This document shows positions 1-8,126 of a stretch of DNA of 64,000 nt, piece by piece. Every line of letters begins with the position of its first letter. Position 1 is the stretch's first letter. Source of the stretch: Variovorax gossypii (lineage in GTDB: Bacteria; Pseudomonadota; Gammaproteobacteria; Burkholderiales; Burkholderiaceae_C); the NCBI RefSeq assembly GCF_003965815.1, contig NZ_RXOE01000005.1, forward strand, positions 186,001 through 250,000, read 5' to 3'. Position numbers and translations under genes: made by a program. Below the pieces are notes generated by a model that did no database searches, had not been told where the DNA came from, and worked only from the letters and a program-made list of their open reading frames with translations.

Positions 1-1491
1 CGCGATGTGCAGGCTCTTGATCGGCGAGAAATCGATCAGCCTCAGCCGGCCGCCGCTCGCGACCCATTCCAGCTGGACCGGTCCGAAGCGTTCCACCGCC
101 GCATGGGTGGCGCGGTGGAGCTGCTCGCGCTCGCGCGCGCCGAACGGTGCGGCCACGGTGGGCTGCGCATCGCTCACCCGCGCCTCGTCGTCGATGAAGA
201 AGGTGTGCGTAAGCGCCGATCCGCGGTTGATCGCCAGCAGGCCGTCGGTGGAGCACTCGCACAGCACGCCGCCCTCCGCGGTGGGCTGGGTGATCAGTCC
301 CCAGTCGCCGCGCACGTAGTCGCGGATCACGAAGGTCGATGCCTTCGCGCCCAGCACCTGTCGCAGGCGGGCAGCCAGCTCACCGGTCGGCAGCACCTGC
401 TGGCGCAGGCCGTCCGAGAAGTCGAGCACCACGCTGTCCTCGCCGAAACGCGCGCACAGCGCCTGCATGCGCGAGGCATCGGCGAAGCCGCCCGCATTGC
501 CGCGCACCAGCAGCGCCGTACCCGGTGCCACGCCGTGCGCATGCGCGAGCAGCGCGAGCGGCCGGCGCTTGGAGCGGAAGTAGTTCGCGAAACCCGGCAG
601 CGGCCGGAACGCGCCGATGTCCTCGTCGGGTGCGAGGTAGAGGTCGGTCCACTCGGCATGGTCCGAGGCGTCCTGCGCCGTGTTCAGCGAGGTGATGGGG
701 CGCCCCTGCAGCACCCACACCTGCTCGCCGTCGAAGGCCCATTCGACGTCCACAGCCGTGCCGAGCTGGCCCTCGACCGTGCGCACCACGGCCGCCAGCG
801 CCACCAGCATCTCCTGCTCGTCGCGCAAAGGGGCGTCCCCGGCCAGGCCAGCCTCGCTCCAGCGCACCGACTGCGGGGCCGCGGCGCCGGACACCAGCGC
901 GTCGCCCAGGCCCTGCACGGCCTCGATCAGCATCTCGGGCCGCCCGTCGATCGGGTCGTGGCTGAAGGCCACGCCGGCCCAGCGCGCAGCGACCATGCGC
1001 TGCACGATCACCGTCATCTCCAGCGGCGCGTCGAGCAGGCCGCAGCGCAGCCGTTCGATGGCCGCGCGGCGCGAGAAGGCCGACCGCCACACCTGCGAGA
1101 CCGCGGCCTTCAGTGCCGCCAGGCCCTCGACCTGCAGCACCGAGTCGAAGATGCCGGCGAAGCTGTGCGCCGCGCCGTCCTCGATGCCGCCGGAGGAGCG
1201 CACCGCCAGTGCGTCCTTGGGCGACAGACCTGCCCCGGTGAAGAGCGCCGCCAGGCGGACGTCTGCATCGTCGACCCATCGCGGGGTGGCCACCGCATCG
1301 AGCCGGTCGAGATCACGGTCCAGGAAGGCACCCGCGGTGAGACGGATGCCAGCGAACACTTCCTGCGCCTCGTCGCGCATGGCGCGATGGTTGCTCCAGA
1401 GCGAAGCCAGCAGTATGTCGTCGAGCGCGAAGAGGGCGGGCACGGGCACGGCATGCGACAGGGCGACGAGCGTGCGGTACTTGGAAGACAT
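1..1491 (-). CDS. PEP synthase / PPDK-type ATP-grasp protein (3' end outside window)
   Basis: ATG at 1491; 497 codons are visible and the frame runs off the left edge. The N-terminal half looks like the nucleotide-binding domain of PEP synthase and pyruvate phosphate dikinase: AVRSS at residues 96-100, ED at 104-105, SFAG at 110-113, then VIVQRMV, GVAFSHDP, EAVQGLG and LQGRPIT. A second half from about residue 290 has weaker ATP-grasp-like signals (VIRDYVRGDWG, LEWV, LIDFSP), so two nucleotide-binding halves may be fused. No phosphohistidine swivel domain or C-terminal PEP/pyruvate barrel is seen so far. Last visible gene of the leftward operon, 15 bp after the second dCTP-deaminase-like gene. 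It may phosphorylate or ligate an intermediate; the substrate cannot be read from sequence. Confidence 0.8.
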   Translation of the reverse strand, partial: MSSKYRTLVALSHAVPVPALFALDDILLASLWSNHRAMRDEAQEVFAGIRLTAGAFLDRDLDRLDAVATPRWVDDADVRLAALFTGAGLSPKDALAVRSSGGIEDGAAHSFAGIFDSVLQVEGLAALKAAVSQVWRSAFSRRAAIERLRCGLLDAPLEMTVIVQRMVAARWAGVAFSHDPIDGRPEMLIEAVQGLGDALVSGAAAPQSVRWSEAGLAGDAPLRDEQEMLVALAAVVRTVEGQLGTAVDVEWAFDGEQVWVLQGRPITSLNTAQDASDHAEWTDLYLAPDEDIGAFRPLPGFANYFRSKRRPLALLAHAHGVAPGTALLVRGNAGGFADASRMQALCARFGEDSVVLDFSDGLRQQVLPTGELAARLRQVLGAKASTFVIRDYVRGDWGLITQPTAEGGVLCECSTDGLLAINRGSALTHTFFIDDEARVSDAQPTVAAPFGAREREQLHRATHAAVERFGPVQLEWVASGGRLRLIDFSPIKSLHIA

Positions 1492-1506
1492 GGCGGGCGC
1501 TCCCTC

Positions 1507-2115
1507 TCAGGCATCGTCCAGCTCGGCGGCGCGGGCGTCGACGACTTCGAGCGGGTGCACGATCGGGGGCGCCGCGACCGGCGCCGGCATCGCCTTCTTC
1601 TGGTAGTCCATGAAGATGCGCGAGGCATAGGCCTCGGTCGCGCCCTGGTACTTGCCGTCGTAGAGGTCGATGTCGCCCTGCACCTTCCAGAACATCATCT
1701 GCCCGATGTCCATGCCGGCATAGACGCGGATGCGGTTGATGGCCAGCAGCTGGATGGTCCACTTGCCCACGAAGCCGATGTCGCCGAGCGAGGCCGAGAG
1801 GTTGATGAACATGCCCAGCCGCGCGATCGACGAACGCGCCGCATAGGTCGGCACGAACTTCGTGCTGCCCATGGTCTCCATCGTCGTCGCGAGGTACAGC
1901 CGCATCGGCTCCAGCACGAAGCCCTCGGGGCCGATGTGGATGTCCTCGGTGGGCTTCTCCTCCTTGATGTCGATCACCCCCTCCTGGTACACCTTCATGC
2001 GGGGAGCCAGCCTGAAGTTGTAGCTGTTGGGATTGACGTTCTTCGCAAGGAACGGCGCGATGGTGATGTCGCCGCTGTGAACGCGCTGGGAGATTTCGGT
2101 GCCGGTGAGGATCAT
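1507..2115 (-). CDS. dCTP deaminase-like protein, paralogue B (RSSxAR kept, catalytic Glu replaced by Gln)
   Basis: 202 aa; ATG at 2115 overlaps the stop of the previous gene by 4 bp. The family fold is clear: MILTGTEI start, NSYNFRL, then RSSIARLG at residues 94-101 and a closing SRIFMD. In E. coli Dcd the equivalent of RSSLARLG binds phosphates, and the Glu of the following IVLEF strand is the catalytic base. Here that position reads WTIQLL, so Glu is Gln122 (codon CAG). Alone it should be a poor deaminase. Its neighbour at 2112-2630 has the opposite defect with identical numbering. Role inferred: one half of a heteromeric enzyme, or a nucleotide-binding protein of the pathway. Confidence 0.85.
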   Translation of the reverse strand: MILTGTEISQRVHSGDITIAPFLAKNVNPNSYNFRLAPRMKVYQEGVIDIKEEKPTEDIHIGPEGFVLEPMRLYLATTMETMGSTKFVPTYAARSSIARLGMFINLSASLGDIGFVGKWTIQLLAINRIRVYAGMDIGQMMFWKVQGDIDLYDGKYQGATEAYASRIFMDYQKKAMPAPVAAPPIVHPLEVVDARAAELDDA

Positions 2116-2630
2116 TTGGAGTCCATGATGATTCGCGAGGGAACAACACCTTCCGAACCCACGTAGCGGCCCTGATAGCTCAGTTCTCCGCCGAGGTTGG
2201 TCCAGAAGCAAACCTTGCCGATGCGCGCGCCGGCATAGACGCGCAGCGGTTGCGTGACGACGATCTCCAGCGTCCAGCAGATCACCGCGCCCGTGTGGCC
2301 GAGCGGCGCGCTGGTCTGGATGAACATGCCGCACAGGGCGGTGGAGAGATTGGCGTAGAGCTCGCTGGCGAAGTGCACCCCGCCGATGCGCTCCGCCGTC
2401 TGGCCGAGGTAGAAGCGCCCGGGTTGCAGCACCAGTCCCTCCTCGGGGATGACGTGGCGCACCACCTGCAACCCGAGGTGCGGATCGATCTGGTCGGAGC
2501 TGTATTCGAGGATCTCCGCCCCCAGGCAGCAGCCGTACGAGTTCTGCTCGATCTGGCGCTCGTCGAAAGGCTCGATGACGATCGAGCCGGCCTCCCGCAT
2601 GCGGCGGATTTCACTTCCCGTGAGGACCAT
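2112..2630 (-). CDS. dCTP deaminase-like protein, paralogue A (catalytic Glu kept, RSSxAR lost)
   Basis: 172 aa; ATG at 2630, overlapping the desaturase gene by 20 bp. It aligns end to end with its neighbour (MVLTGSEI start, QNSYGCCL, VYAGARIG, PSRIIMD). The phosphate-binding RSSxAR becomes NLSTAL at residues 94-99, while the catalytic Glu survives as Glu122 in WTLEIV (codon GAG). dCTP deaminases and dUTPases are trimers whose active sites lie at subunit interfaces, so the two proteins could complete one another in a mixed trimer. That pairing is inference; the residue losses are read directly. Confidence 0.85.
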   Translation of the reverse strand: MVLTGSEIRRMREAGSIVIEPFDERQIEQNSYGCCLGAEILEYSSDQIDPHLGLQVVRHVIPEEGLVLQPGRFYLGQTAERIGGVHFASELYANLSTALCGMFIQTSAPLGHTGAVICWTLEIVVTQPLRVYAGARIGKVCFWTNLGGELSYQGRYVGSEGVVPSRIIMDSK

Positions 2631-3624
2631 GCATGCCTTTCTCCGCGCCGTCGGCGGGCGCGGGATTCGTCCGGGCGGCCGGGTAGAGCTCGTGGATCAG
2701 CGAGCGCGGCCCGACGAAGTAGCCCATCGTCGGGTTGGCCGCGGCGCAATGCGCGTCGCCGGCCGCGAGCAGGCGCGACAGCGCGGGCAGGTTGTAGCTG
2801 GGCACGGCCGGACAGCTGTGGTGTTCCCAGTGGCGGTTGATGTGGCAGGGCGCCCAGAGAAAGCGCTCGATCCATCCCACGCGCAGGCTGCGCGCGGCGG
2901 TGCGCGCGGGGTTGCCGAGTCGCCCGCCGTGTTCCGCGATACCGCGCACGCGCAGGATCGCGGGCATGAACAGCAGGATCGGCAGCAGCCAGTAGAGGAC
3001 GAACTCCCGCCATACGCCGAAGCCGGCCACCAGCGCTGCCACCACCGCGACGAAGGCCACCGCGAGGGCGCGATCGAGCAGGCTTCCCGGCGACTGCCGG
3101 GAGAACAGGCCCAGCAGGCCGAAGCTGTTGGCCGAACGCAGGGTCGCCAGGGTCGTGAGGCCCGAGACGTCGCGCAGCAGCAGCGCAAGGAAGCGCCCGC
3201 GCGTGGCGGGGATCACCGAGTCGGCGACGTCGGGATCGCCCTCGCCGTTGAGGTAGCGGTGGTGCCTGAAATGGTGGGCCCGGTAGCGCGCCACGCTCAG
3301 GGTCAGCGGGAAAGCCAGCAGCAGGTTGCCGACGACGTCGTTGATGCGGCGATTGCGCGCGAGCAGGCAGTGCGCGGCGTCGTGCATCAGCACCAGCATC
3401 GCGTGCTGCCGCGTGGCGATGACCAGCATCGCGGCAATCGTCACGGGCCACTGCTTCAGGCGCTGCGCCAGCACGATGACGACGGCGCACACCAGCCATT
3501 GGGTGAGGATCTGCGCCGCGCAGCGCCAGGGCCGCAGCGTGGCGAGCGCCTGCAGCGTCTGCGGCCCGAAGGGCAGGCGCATCGGCTGCCCGCCGAGGGT
3601 GGTGCCCATGCTGGTCGCCGTCAT
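2611..3624 (-). CDS. membrane fatty acid desaturase family protein
   Basis: 337 aa; ATG at 3624 overlaps the reductase stop by 4 bp. The three histidine boxes of membrane di-iron desaturases and hydroxylases are present: HDAAH at residues 81-85, HHFRHH at 117-122 and HWEHH in the C-terminal third. Hydrophobic stretches lie between them. The family inserts a double bond or hydroxyl into an acyl chain or other lipophilic substrate, using ferredoxin or cytochrome electron donors. The operon suggests tailoring of a pathway intermediate rather than housekeeping lipid desaturation. Confidence 0.88.
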   Translation of the reverse strand: MTATSMGTTLGGQPMRLPFGPQTLQALATLRPWRCAAQILTQWLVCAVVIVLAQRLKQWPVTIAAMLVIATRQHAMLVLMHDAAHCLLARNRRINDVVGNLLLAFPLTLSVARYRAHHFRHHRYLNGEGDPDVADSVIPATRGRFLALLLRDVSGLTTLATLRSANSFGLLGLFSRQSPGSLLDRALAVAFVAVVAALVAGFGVWREFVLYWLLPILLFMPAILRVRGIAEHGGRLGNPARTAARSLRVGWIERFLWAPCHINRHWEHHSCPAVPSYNLPALSRLLAAGDAHCAAANPTMGYFVGPRSLIHELYPAARTNPAPADGAEKGMHGPHGK

Positions 3625-4736
3625 GCGGGCTGCTCCTGTGCCGCCGGGGCGGACGACGCCGTGGAAGCCTGCGGCCTCACGGTGCGCGGGTGGTGCGCGA
3701 TCCAGTGGTCGACCACGCCCGGCAGGAAGGCCATCGGGTCGGGCGAAGGCGTGCCCACGTGCAGCGGCGCGCGCACGCGATCGCTGCTCGCATAGGTGCC
3801 GTAGACGCGCAGCAGCCGTTCGAAGTAGCGGAAATCGGAGCGCGAGATGCCCGGCGGCTGCCACGCGGCGAGCGCGCGCTTCAGGAAGCCCCATTGCCGG
3901 TCGCGCAGGATGGGCACCGGCGCGAGTTCGGGCAGGCCATGGCGACGCCGCGCGAGCGCGATGCGCTCCTCGATGAGCCGCACCGTGGTCTCGTAGCGCA
4001 CGCGGTGCGGTCCGGCCGAGGCCACGCATTCGTGCGGCGTGCCGTCGGCCGCGCATCGCAGCACCATCGCGTGCAGCTCGGAAACCACCCAGTCCACCGG
4101 CACGATGTCGAGCAATCCGTCCTTGTTGCCCACGAGGAAGGGCGGATTGAAGGCGGCGAGGAACTTGATCAACGGATAGAGACCGTTGAAGCGCGCAATC
4201 TCGCCCGTGCGGCTGTCGCCGACCACCAGGCTGCAGCTGAAGGTCGAGATCGGCAGCCGCGCACCGAACTCCTCGCGCAGGCTGCGCTCGGCCATCGCCT
4301 TGCTTTCCTCGTAGCCGTTGCGATAGTCCCAGTCGTGCGTCTGCGTATAGGCTGTCGAGACGTAGACCATGTGCGGGCGCGCCGATGCCGCCAGCAGCAG
4401 TCGCGCGAAATTCCGCGTGCCCTGCACGTTGAGCTGCTGCATCTCCTCGCAGCTCTTGTCCCACGAGACGTCGGCGGCCAGGTGCACGCCGACCGTAGGC
4501 GTGTCGTCCATGGTCAGCAGGCCCGCGGCGACATCGACGCCGGCGCCCTCCGACAGGTCGGCCTCGATGAAGTCGACACGCTCTCGCTGCACGGGCGTCA
4601 GGGTCTGCGCGAGCGCCGAGCGCGCCTTCTGCGAGCGCAGCACGCAGCTCAGGCGCAAGTCGGCATCGTGCGCCAGCAGGGCAGCCACCAGCGGGATGCC
4701 GACGGTGCCGCTCGCGCCGCTGAGCAGTACTTTCAT
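3621..4736 (-). CDS. NAD(P)-dependent reductase, extended SDR / thioester-reductase-like
   Basis: 371 aa. Start set at ATG 4736, just before MKVLLSGASGTVG and overlapping the upstream stop by 4 bp; a longer open frame upstream lacks protein character. The Rossmann glycine motif is at residues 7-13, VYVSTAYT near 125, and the catalytic pair in YEESK is Tyr142 and Lys146. The layout resembles the male-sterility / thioester-reductase group, which reduces acyl thioesters to aldehydes or alcohols, though sugar-epimerase-like chemistry is not excluded. Beside an aminotransferase and an acyl ligase, an aldehyde-forming role is attractive. Confidence 0.8.
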   Translation of the reverse strand: MKVLLSGASGTVGIPLVAALLAHDADLRLSCVLRSQKARSALAQTLTPVQRERVDFIEADLSEGAGVDVAAGLLTMDDTPTVGVHLAADVSWDKSCEEMQQLNVQGTRNFARLLLAASARPHMVYVSTAYTQTHDWDYRNGYEESKAMAERSLREEFGARLPISTFSCSLVVGDSRTGEIARFNGLYPLIKFLAAFNPPFLVGNKDGLLDIVPVDWVVSELHAMVLRCAADGTPHECVASAGPHRVRYETTVRLIEERIALARRRHGLPELAPVPILRDRQWGFLKRALAAWQPPGISRSDFRYFERLLRVYGTYASSDRVRAPLHVGTPSPDPMAFLPGVVDHWIAHHPRTVRPQASTASSAPAAQEQPA

Positions 4737-5194
4737 GAGCCGACCAGCAGGCCGTCCGCGGCGGCCATGCGCGTGCGGATGCCCTCCAGCATCTGGCGGC
4801 TGTTGGCGCGGATGGCGCGTTCGCCGATCGGGTGCAGCACCTCGGCCAGCGACGGGATGCCGAGATCGAAGCTCACGTCGAGCTCCACGCTGAGGCTGCC
4901 GTCGCCGGCGTCCAGCACGCGCCACTCGCCCTGCCACACCTCGAGGTCGCCGTCGGTCTGCTCGAACACGATGCGGTGGTCATCGGTGAGCAGGTCGCGC
5001 TCGGTCCACGAGAGCTCGCTGCCGTTGAGCAGCACGCGCCAGTGGCTGAGGATCTCCGTGGCGGAGCGCCGCTCCACGCGCACCTCCAGCACGTCCTGCA
5101 TGAAGTCCGGGTAGTGCTCGAAGTCGCACAGCGTGCGCCAGAGAAGTTCGCGGTCCATCGGACCCATGGCGAGCGATGAATTGACGTCAGGCAT
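4733..5194 (-). CDS. SRPBCC (polyketide cyclase / START-like) family protein
   Basis: 153 aa; ATG at 5194 sits inside the 3' end of the aminotransferase gene (8-bp overlap). The pattern is that of small SRPBCC proteins: an N-terminal FEHYPDFM segment, a run of alternating strands (VRVERR, LSWTERDLL, GEWRVL, LSVELDVSFDLG) and a long C-terminal helix rich in Arg and Ala. The fold forms a deep hydrophobic pocket; members act as cyclases or aromatases, or bind lipids. No catalytic residue can be assigned. Confidence 0.75.
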   Translation of the reverse strand: MPDVNSSLAMGPMDRELLWRTLCDFEHYPDFMQDVLEVRVERRSATEILSHWRVLLNGSELSWTERDLLTDDHRIVFEQTDGDLEVWQGEWRVLDAGDGSLSVELDVSFDLGIPSLAEVLHPIGERAIRANSRQMLEGIRTRMAAADGLLVGS

Positions 5195-6455
5195 TGGCGA
5201 GAGGCTCCTTCGAGGGCAGGGGGTCGCGGGAGGGCAGGGCGACCACGCTGGCGCAGAAGCGCTCGATGCCGTCCATCAGCGTGGGCTCGTCGATGACCGC
5301 CGGCGGGTACACGCGCACGACGTTCGGTGCCGTGAGGCAGAAGGCGATCAGCAGCTTGCGCTTGGCCGCCTCGATGATCATCTGGCCGGCGTCGCTCATG
5401 TCCTTGAACTCGACGCCGATCATGAAACCCTCGCCGCGCACCTGCGCCACCGCCGGGTGCCGGCCGATACGCTCGGCGATCAGTTCGCGGCAGCGCTCGC
5501 CGAGTCTCGCCACGCGGGGCGCGAAGGACGACTCGGTGACCACGTCGAGCACGGCATTCACCACGGCGCCCGCCATCGGGCTGCCCGCGAAGGACGAGGC
5601 GTGCACCACCGGGTCGCGCGCGGCGGCGCCGAACTGCGCCGAATCGAAGAGCGCCGCGGCCACGGGGAACATGCCGCCGCCGAGCACCTTGCCCAGCAGG
5701 CGGATGTCGGGCGCGACCGGGCACACCAGCTGGCCGGTGCGGCCGAGCCCGGTCTGGATCTCGTCGAGGACGAAGCGCACGCCATGTGCGCGCGTGAGCT
5801 CGCGCAGCGCCTGCAGGAAGGCCGTGGCCACCGGGCGGATGCCGCCTTCGCCCTGCACCGGCTCGATGATCACGGCCGCGTACGCGCCCGTGGCCAGGGC
5901 GGCCTCCACGGCCCGCAGGTCGCCGACCTCGATGAAGCTCGACTGTCCGTCGGTCAGCAGGGCGCCGTGCCGCTCATAGCCGTGGCTCACGCTCAGCGCG
6001 CCGGGCGTGCGCCCGTGGTAGGCGTGGCGGAACGCCAGGATGCGGCGCCGGCCGGTGGCGATGCGCGCGAGCTTGAGCGCGGCCTCCACGGCTTCCGAGC
6101 CGGTGTTCGCGAGAATGATGCCGTCCAGCGGCTCGCCGCCCAGTGCGAGCAGCCGCTCGGCGGCCGCCACGATCGGCTCGTTGGCCAGGATCTTGGACGA
6201 GAGCCCCATGCGCGCGGCCTGGGCCGTCAGCGCCTGCGCCACCTGCGGATGGCCGTGGCCCAGCAGGTGAACGCCGAACGAACCGAAGTCGAGCCAGCGC
6301 GCGCCCGCACTGTCCTCGATCCACGGGCCGCTCGCACTGCACTCGGAGCTCGCGAGCCCGGCCATCTTGAGCATCAGTCCCTGCTGGCGGCCGAAGACGC
6401 TGCCGTAGCGGTCCGCGAAGGCGTTCTTGCGCCCGGTCGGGATATCGTCGTTCAT
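5187..6455 (-). CDS. class III PLP-dependent aminotransferase
   Basis: 422 aa; ATG at 6455 (MNDDIPTGRK), overlapping the upstream stop by 4 bp. Class III signatures are complete: NTGSEAVEAALKLAR at 118-131, HAYHG at 144-148, FVLDEIQTGLGRTG starting at 228 with PLP-ring Asp231, and the Schiff-base Lys256 in GKVLGGG. This family includes acetylornithine, 4-aminobutyrate and natural-product aminotransferases that act on terminal aldehydes or ketones. Within the cluster it could aminate an aldehyde made by the neighbouring reductase; that link is inference. Confidence 0.9.
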   Translation of the reverse strand: MNDDIPTGRKNAFADRYGSVFGRQQGLMLKMAGLASSECSASGPWIEDSAGARWLDFGSFGVHLLGHGHPQVAQALTAQAARMGLSSKILANEPIVAAAERLLALGGEPLDGIILANTGSEAVEAALKLARIATGRRRILAFRHAYHGRTPGALSVSHGYERHGALLTDGQSSFIEVGDLRAVEAALATGAYAAVIIEPVQGEGGIRPVATAFLQALRELTRAHGVRFVLDEIQTGLGRTGQLVCPVAPDIRLLGKVLGGGMFPVAAALFDSAQFGAAARDPVVHASSFAGSPMAGAVVNAVLDVVTESSFAPRVARLGERCRELIAERIGRHPAVAQVRGEGFMIGVEFKDMSDAGQMIIEAAKRKLLIAFCLTAPNVVRVYPPAVIDEPTLMDGIERFCASVVALPSRDPLPSKEPLANA

Positions 6456-7015
6456 AGCGAGGTCATCAGCGGCGCGAGGAAGCCGGCATCGCAGCCCACG
6501 CGCTCGCACGCCTTGTTGGCAGAACGCAGGAAGCGCAGCACGTGGCCCTGGTTCTCGGGTTGCAGTGCATCGACGAGGTCGCTCGGGAAGGCCGCGAGCA
6601 GTTCCTCGAGCACGCCGATGAGCCGGTCGACCTCCGCGCCGTCGGTGGGCACGTCCAGGCCGAGCAGGCGAGTGGCGGCGGGACCGTCCATGGCCGCCAC
6701 GTCGCTCAGGCCGTAGGCCATGAGCAGCGGCAGGCGATGCATCTCGTGCGGCACCACCGCGCGGCCGAGTACCGCGTCCACCTGCAGCAGCAGTTCGGCG
6801 ATCTTGATCTTGACGAGCGCCGCAGCGTCCGGAATGTCGCGCGCGCCCGCCAGATCCTCGATGTACGCGCGCAGCTCCGTCATGAGCAGCCAGGCGGCGC
6901 TGATGGTCGAGGTGACATGCTCGCCCGCATCGAAGCGGTAGCCCGCGTGGATGCGCGGGAACCAGCGCAAGGTCCGGGCGGACGAAGAAGACCGTGACTC
7001 AATCGGCGAGGGCAT
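6452..7015 (-). CDS. unrecognised protein, 187 aa
   Basis: ATG at 7015 lies inside the 3' end of the nucleotidyltransferase-like gene (17-bp overlap), and the stop overlaps the aminotransferase start by 4 bp, so it is embedded in the operon. The protein is mostly helical in appearance, with leucine-rich segments around residues 65-85 and 130-150, and has no transmembrane segment or signal peptide. I do not recognise a family. Its coupling to both neighbours suggests a pathway-specific enzyme or partner subunit. Confidence 0.7.
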   Translation of the reverse strand: MPSPIESRSSSSARTLRWFPRIHAGYRFDAGEHVTSTISAAWLLMTELRAYIEDLAGARDIPDAAALVKIKIAELLLQVDAVLGRAVVPHEMHRLPLLMAYGLSDVAAMDGPAATRLLGLDVPTDGAEVDRLIGVLEELLAAFPSDLVDALQPENQGHVLRFLRSANKACERVGCDAGFLAPLMTSL

Positions 7016-8114
7016 GGGTGTCTTCCTTGTCCTTGTCTTCCGCGCAGGCGTCGATGGCCGTGAGCGAGAAGCTCAAGGCGCCGCTGCGCGCGCCGCGCAG
7101 CAGCGAGGCCGCCTGCGTGCTCGTGAGGGTGGCGAGGCCGGCGAGGTCGGGCGGTGCCGCCTGCATCCCGGCAGTCGCGGCGAGCCGGGCGTAGCCGTCA
7201 TCGCCGATCAGGAAGGCCGATCGCTTGTCGAGCGCAGCCTGTGTGCAGGAAGCCGCCGTGTGGGGCAGGGCGTCGGCCAGCGACAGCGCGTCCATCAGCA
7301 GGGCGAGCCGCGCTGCGATCTCGTCCAGCGCGGCGATCTCCAGCGCGGTCGCGGCGGGCGCGAATTCGCAGACCGCGGACCACAGGGCCGTGAGCCGGTC
7401 CTTGAGCACCGGGTCGAGCAGCCCCACGCGGGATGTTGCCGCCTCGTGCCAGCGACGCAGCGTCCATTTCTTGTTCGACAGCACCCAGCCGCCGAGCGAC
7501 AGCGCGGCCGCCATCGCGAAAAGGCAGGCGTTGATCAGATAGCCGCGCGCCCCTTCGGGCTCGCCGGCGCGCTCGGCCAGCATCGCGCACACCCGGCTCT
7601 GGTGGAAGGCGTCGTACTCCTGCGCGGCCGCGACCGGCACCAATGCCGGCAGGTGCCCGAGATGGTGCGCATGGCCGTCGGTGGCAACGGCGTAGACGAT
7701 GCGCTCCAGGTACTTCTTGCGCACGGCGTGCTCGCCGTCCCAGCGCTGGTAGTCCGCGAGCCGCTGCGGCAGGGCACGCCGGGACAGCGCGGCGAGATCG
7801 GCGAAGGCGCGCTCCAGGTCCTGCGCCCCGATCGGCAGGATCTCGCAGTGCTGGCCGTCGCGGTGGATCTGCGTGGCCATCTGGCCGCGGCTCACGGCCT
7901 GCGGCGTCACGCAGATGAGGTCGATGTCGCTGGTCGCGGTGGCGATGCCGTGCACCGGCGAACTCGTGAGCAGCACCTGCGCGTCGTCGAAGCCCTGTTC
8001 GCGCGCCAGCGTGGCGAGCAGGTCGAAGCCGATGTGGCGGTCACGCAGGAATGCAGCGGCATTGGCCGTGACGAAATCCGGGTAGTTCACTGTCTGGATG
8101 CTCCGGTGTTCCAT
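6999..8114 (-). CDS. nucleotidyltransferase-fold protein
   Basis: 371 aa; ATG at 8114, 12 bp after the metallophosphoesterase stop. Residues 49-67 carry a minimal nucleotidyltransferase signature: LTSSPVHG followed by SDIDL, with candidate metal ligands Asp63 and Asp65. The rest is helical and unfamiliar, much longer than a minimal MNT-type domain. The family transfers NMP from NTP to a small molecule, nucleic acid or protein. In this cluster it may adenylylate or otherwise activate an intermediate; the substrate is unknown. Confidence 0.65.
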   Translation of the reverse strand: MEHRSIQTVNYPDFVTANAAAFLRDRHIGFDLLATLAREQGFDDAQVLLTSSPVHGIATATSDIDLICVTPQAVSRGQMATQIHRDGQHCEILPIGAQDLERAFADLAALSRRALPQRLADYQRWDGEHAVRKKYLERIVYAVATDGHAHHLGHLPALVPVAAAQEYDAFHQSRVCAMLAERAGEPEGARGYLINACLFAMAAALSLGGWVLSNKKWTLRRWHEAATSRVGLLDPVLKDRLTALWSAVCEFAPAATALEIAALDEIAARLALLMDALSLADALPHTAASCTQAALDKRSAFLIGDDGYARLAATAGMQAAPPDLAGLATLTSTQAASLLRGARSGALSFSLTAIDACAEDKDKEDTHALAD

Positions 8115-8126
8115 GTCCTCGCGCGC

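Noticed and set aside
7..2166. Very long open frame on the + strand (719 codons) across the first 2 kb
   Set aside because: It is the antisense of real minus-strand genes with conserved motifs (ATP-grasp, dCTP-deaminase-like). Its composition is dominated by His, Arg, Gly and Ala, typical of a GC-rich shadow frame.
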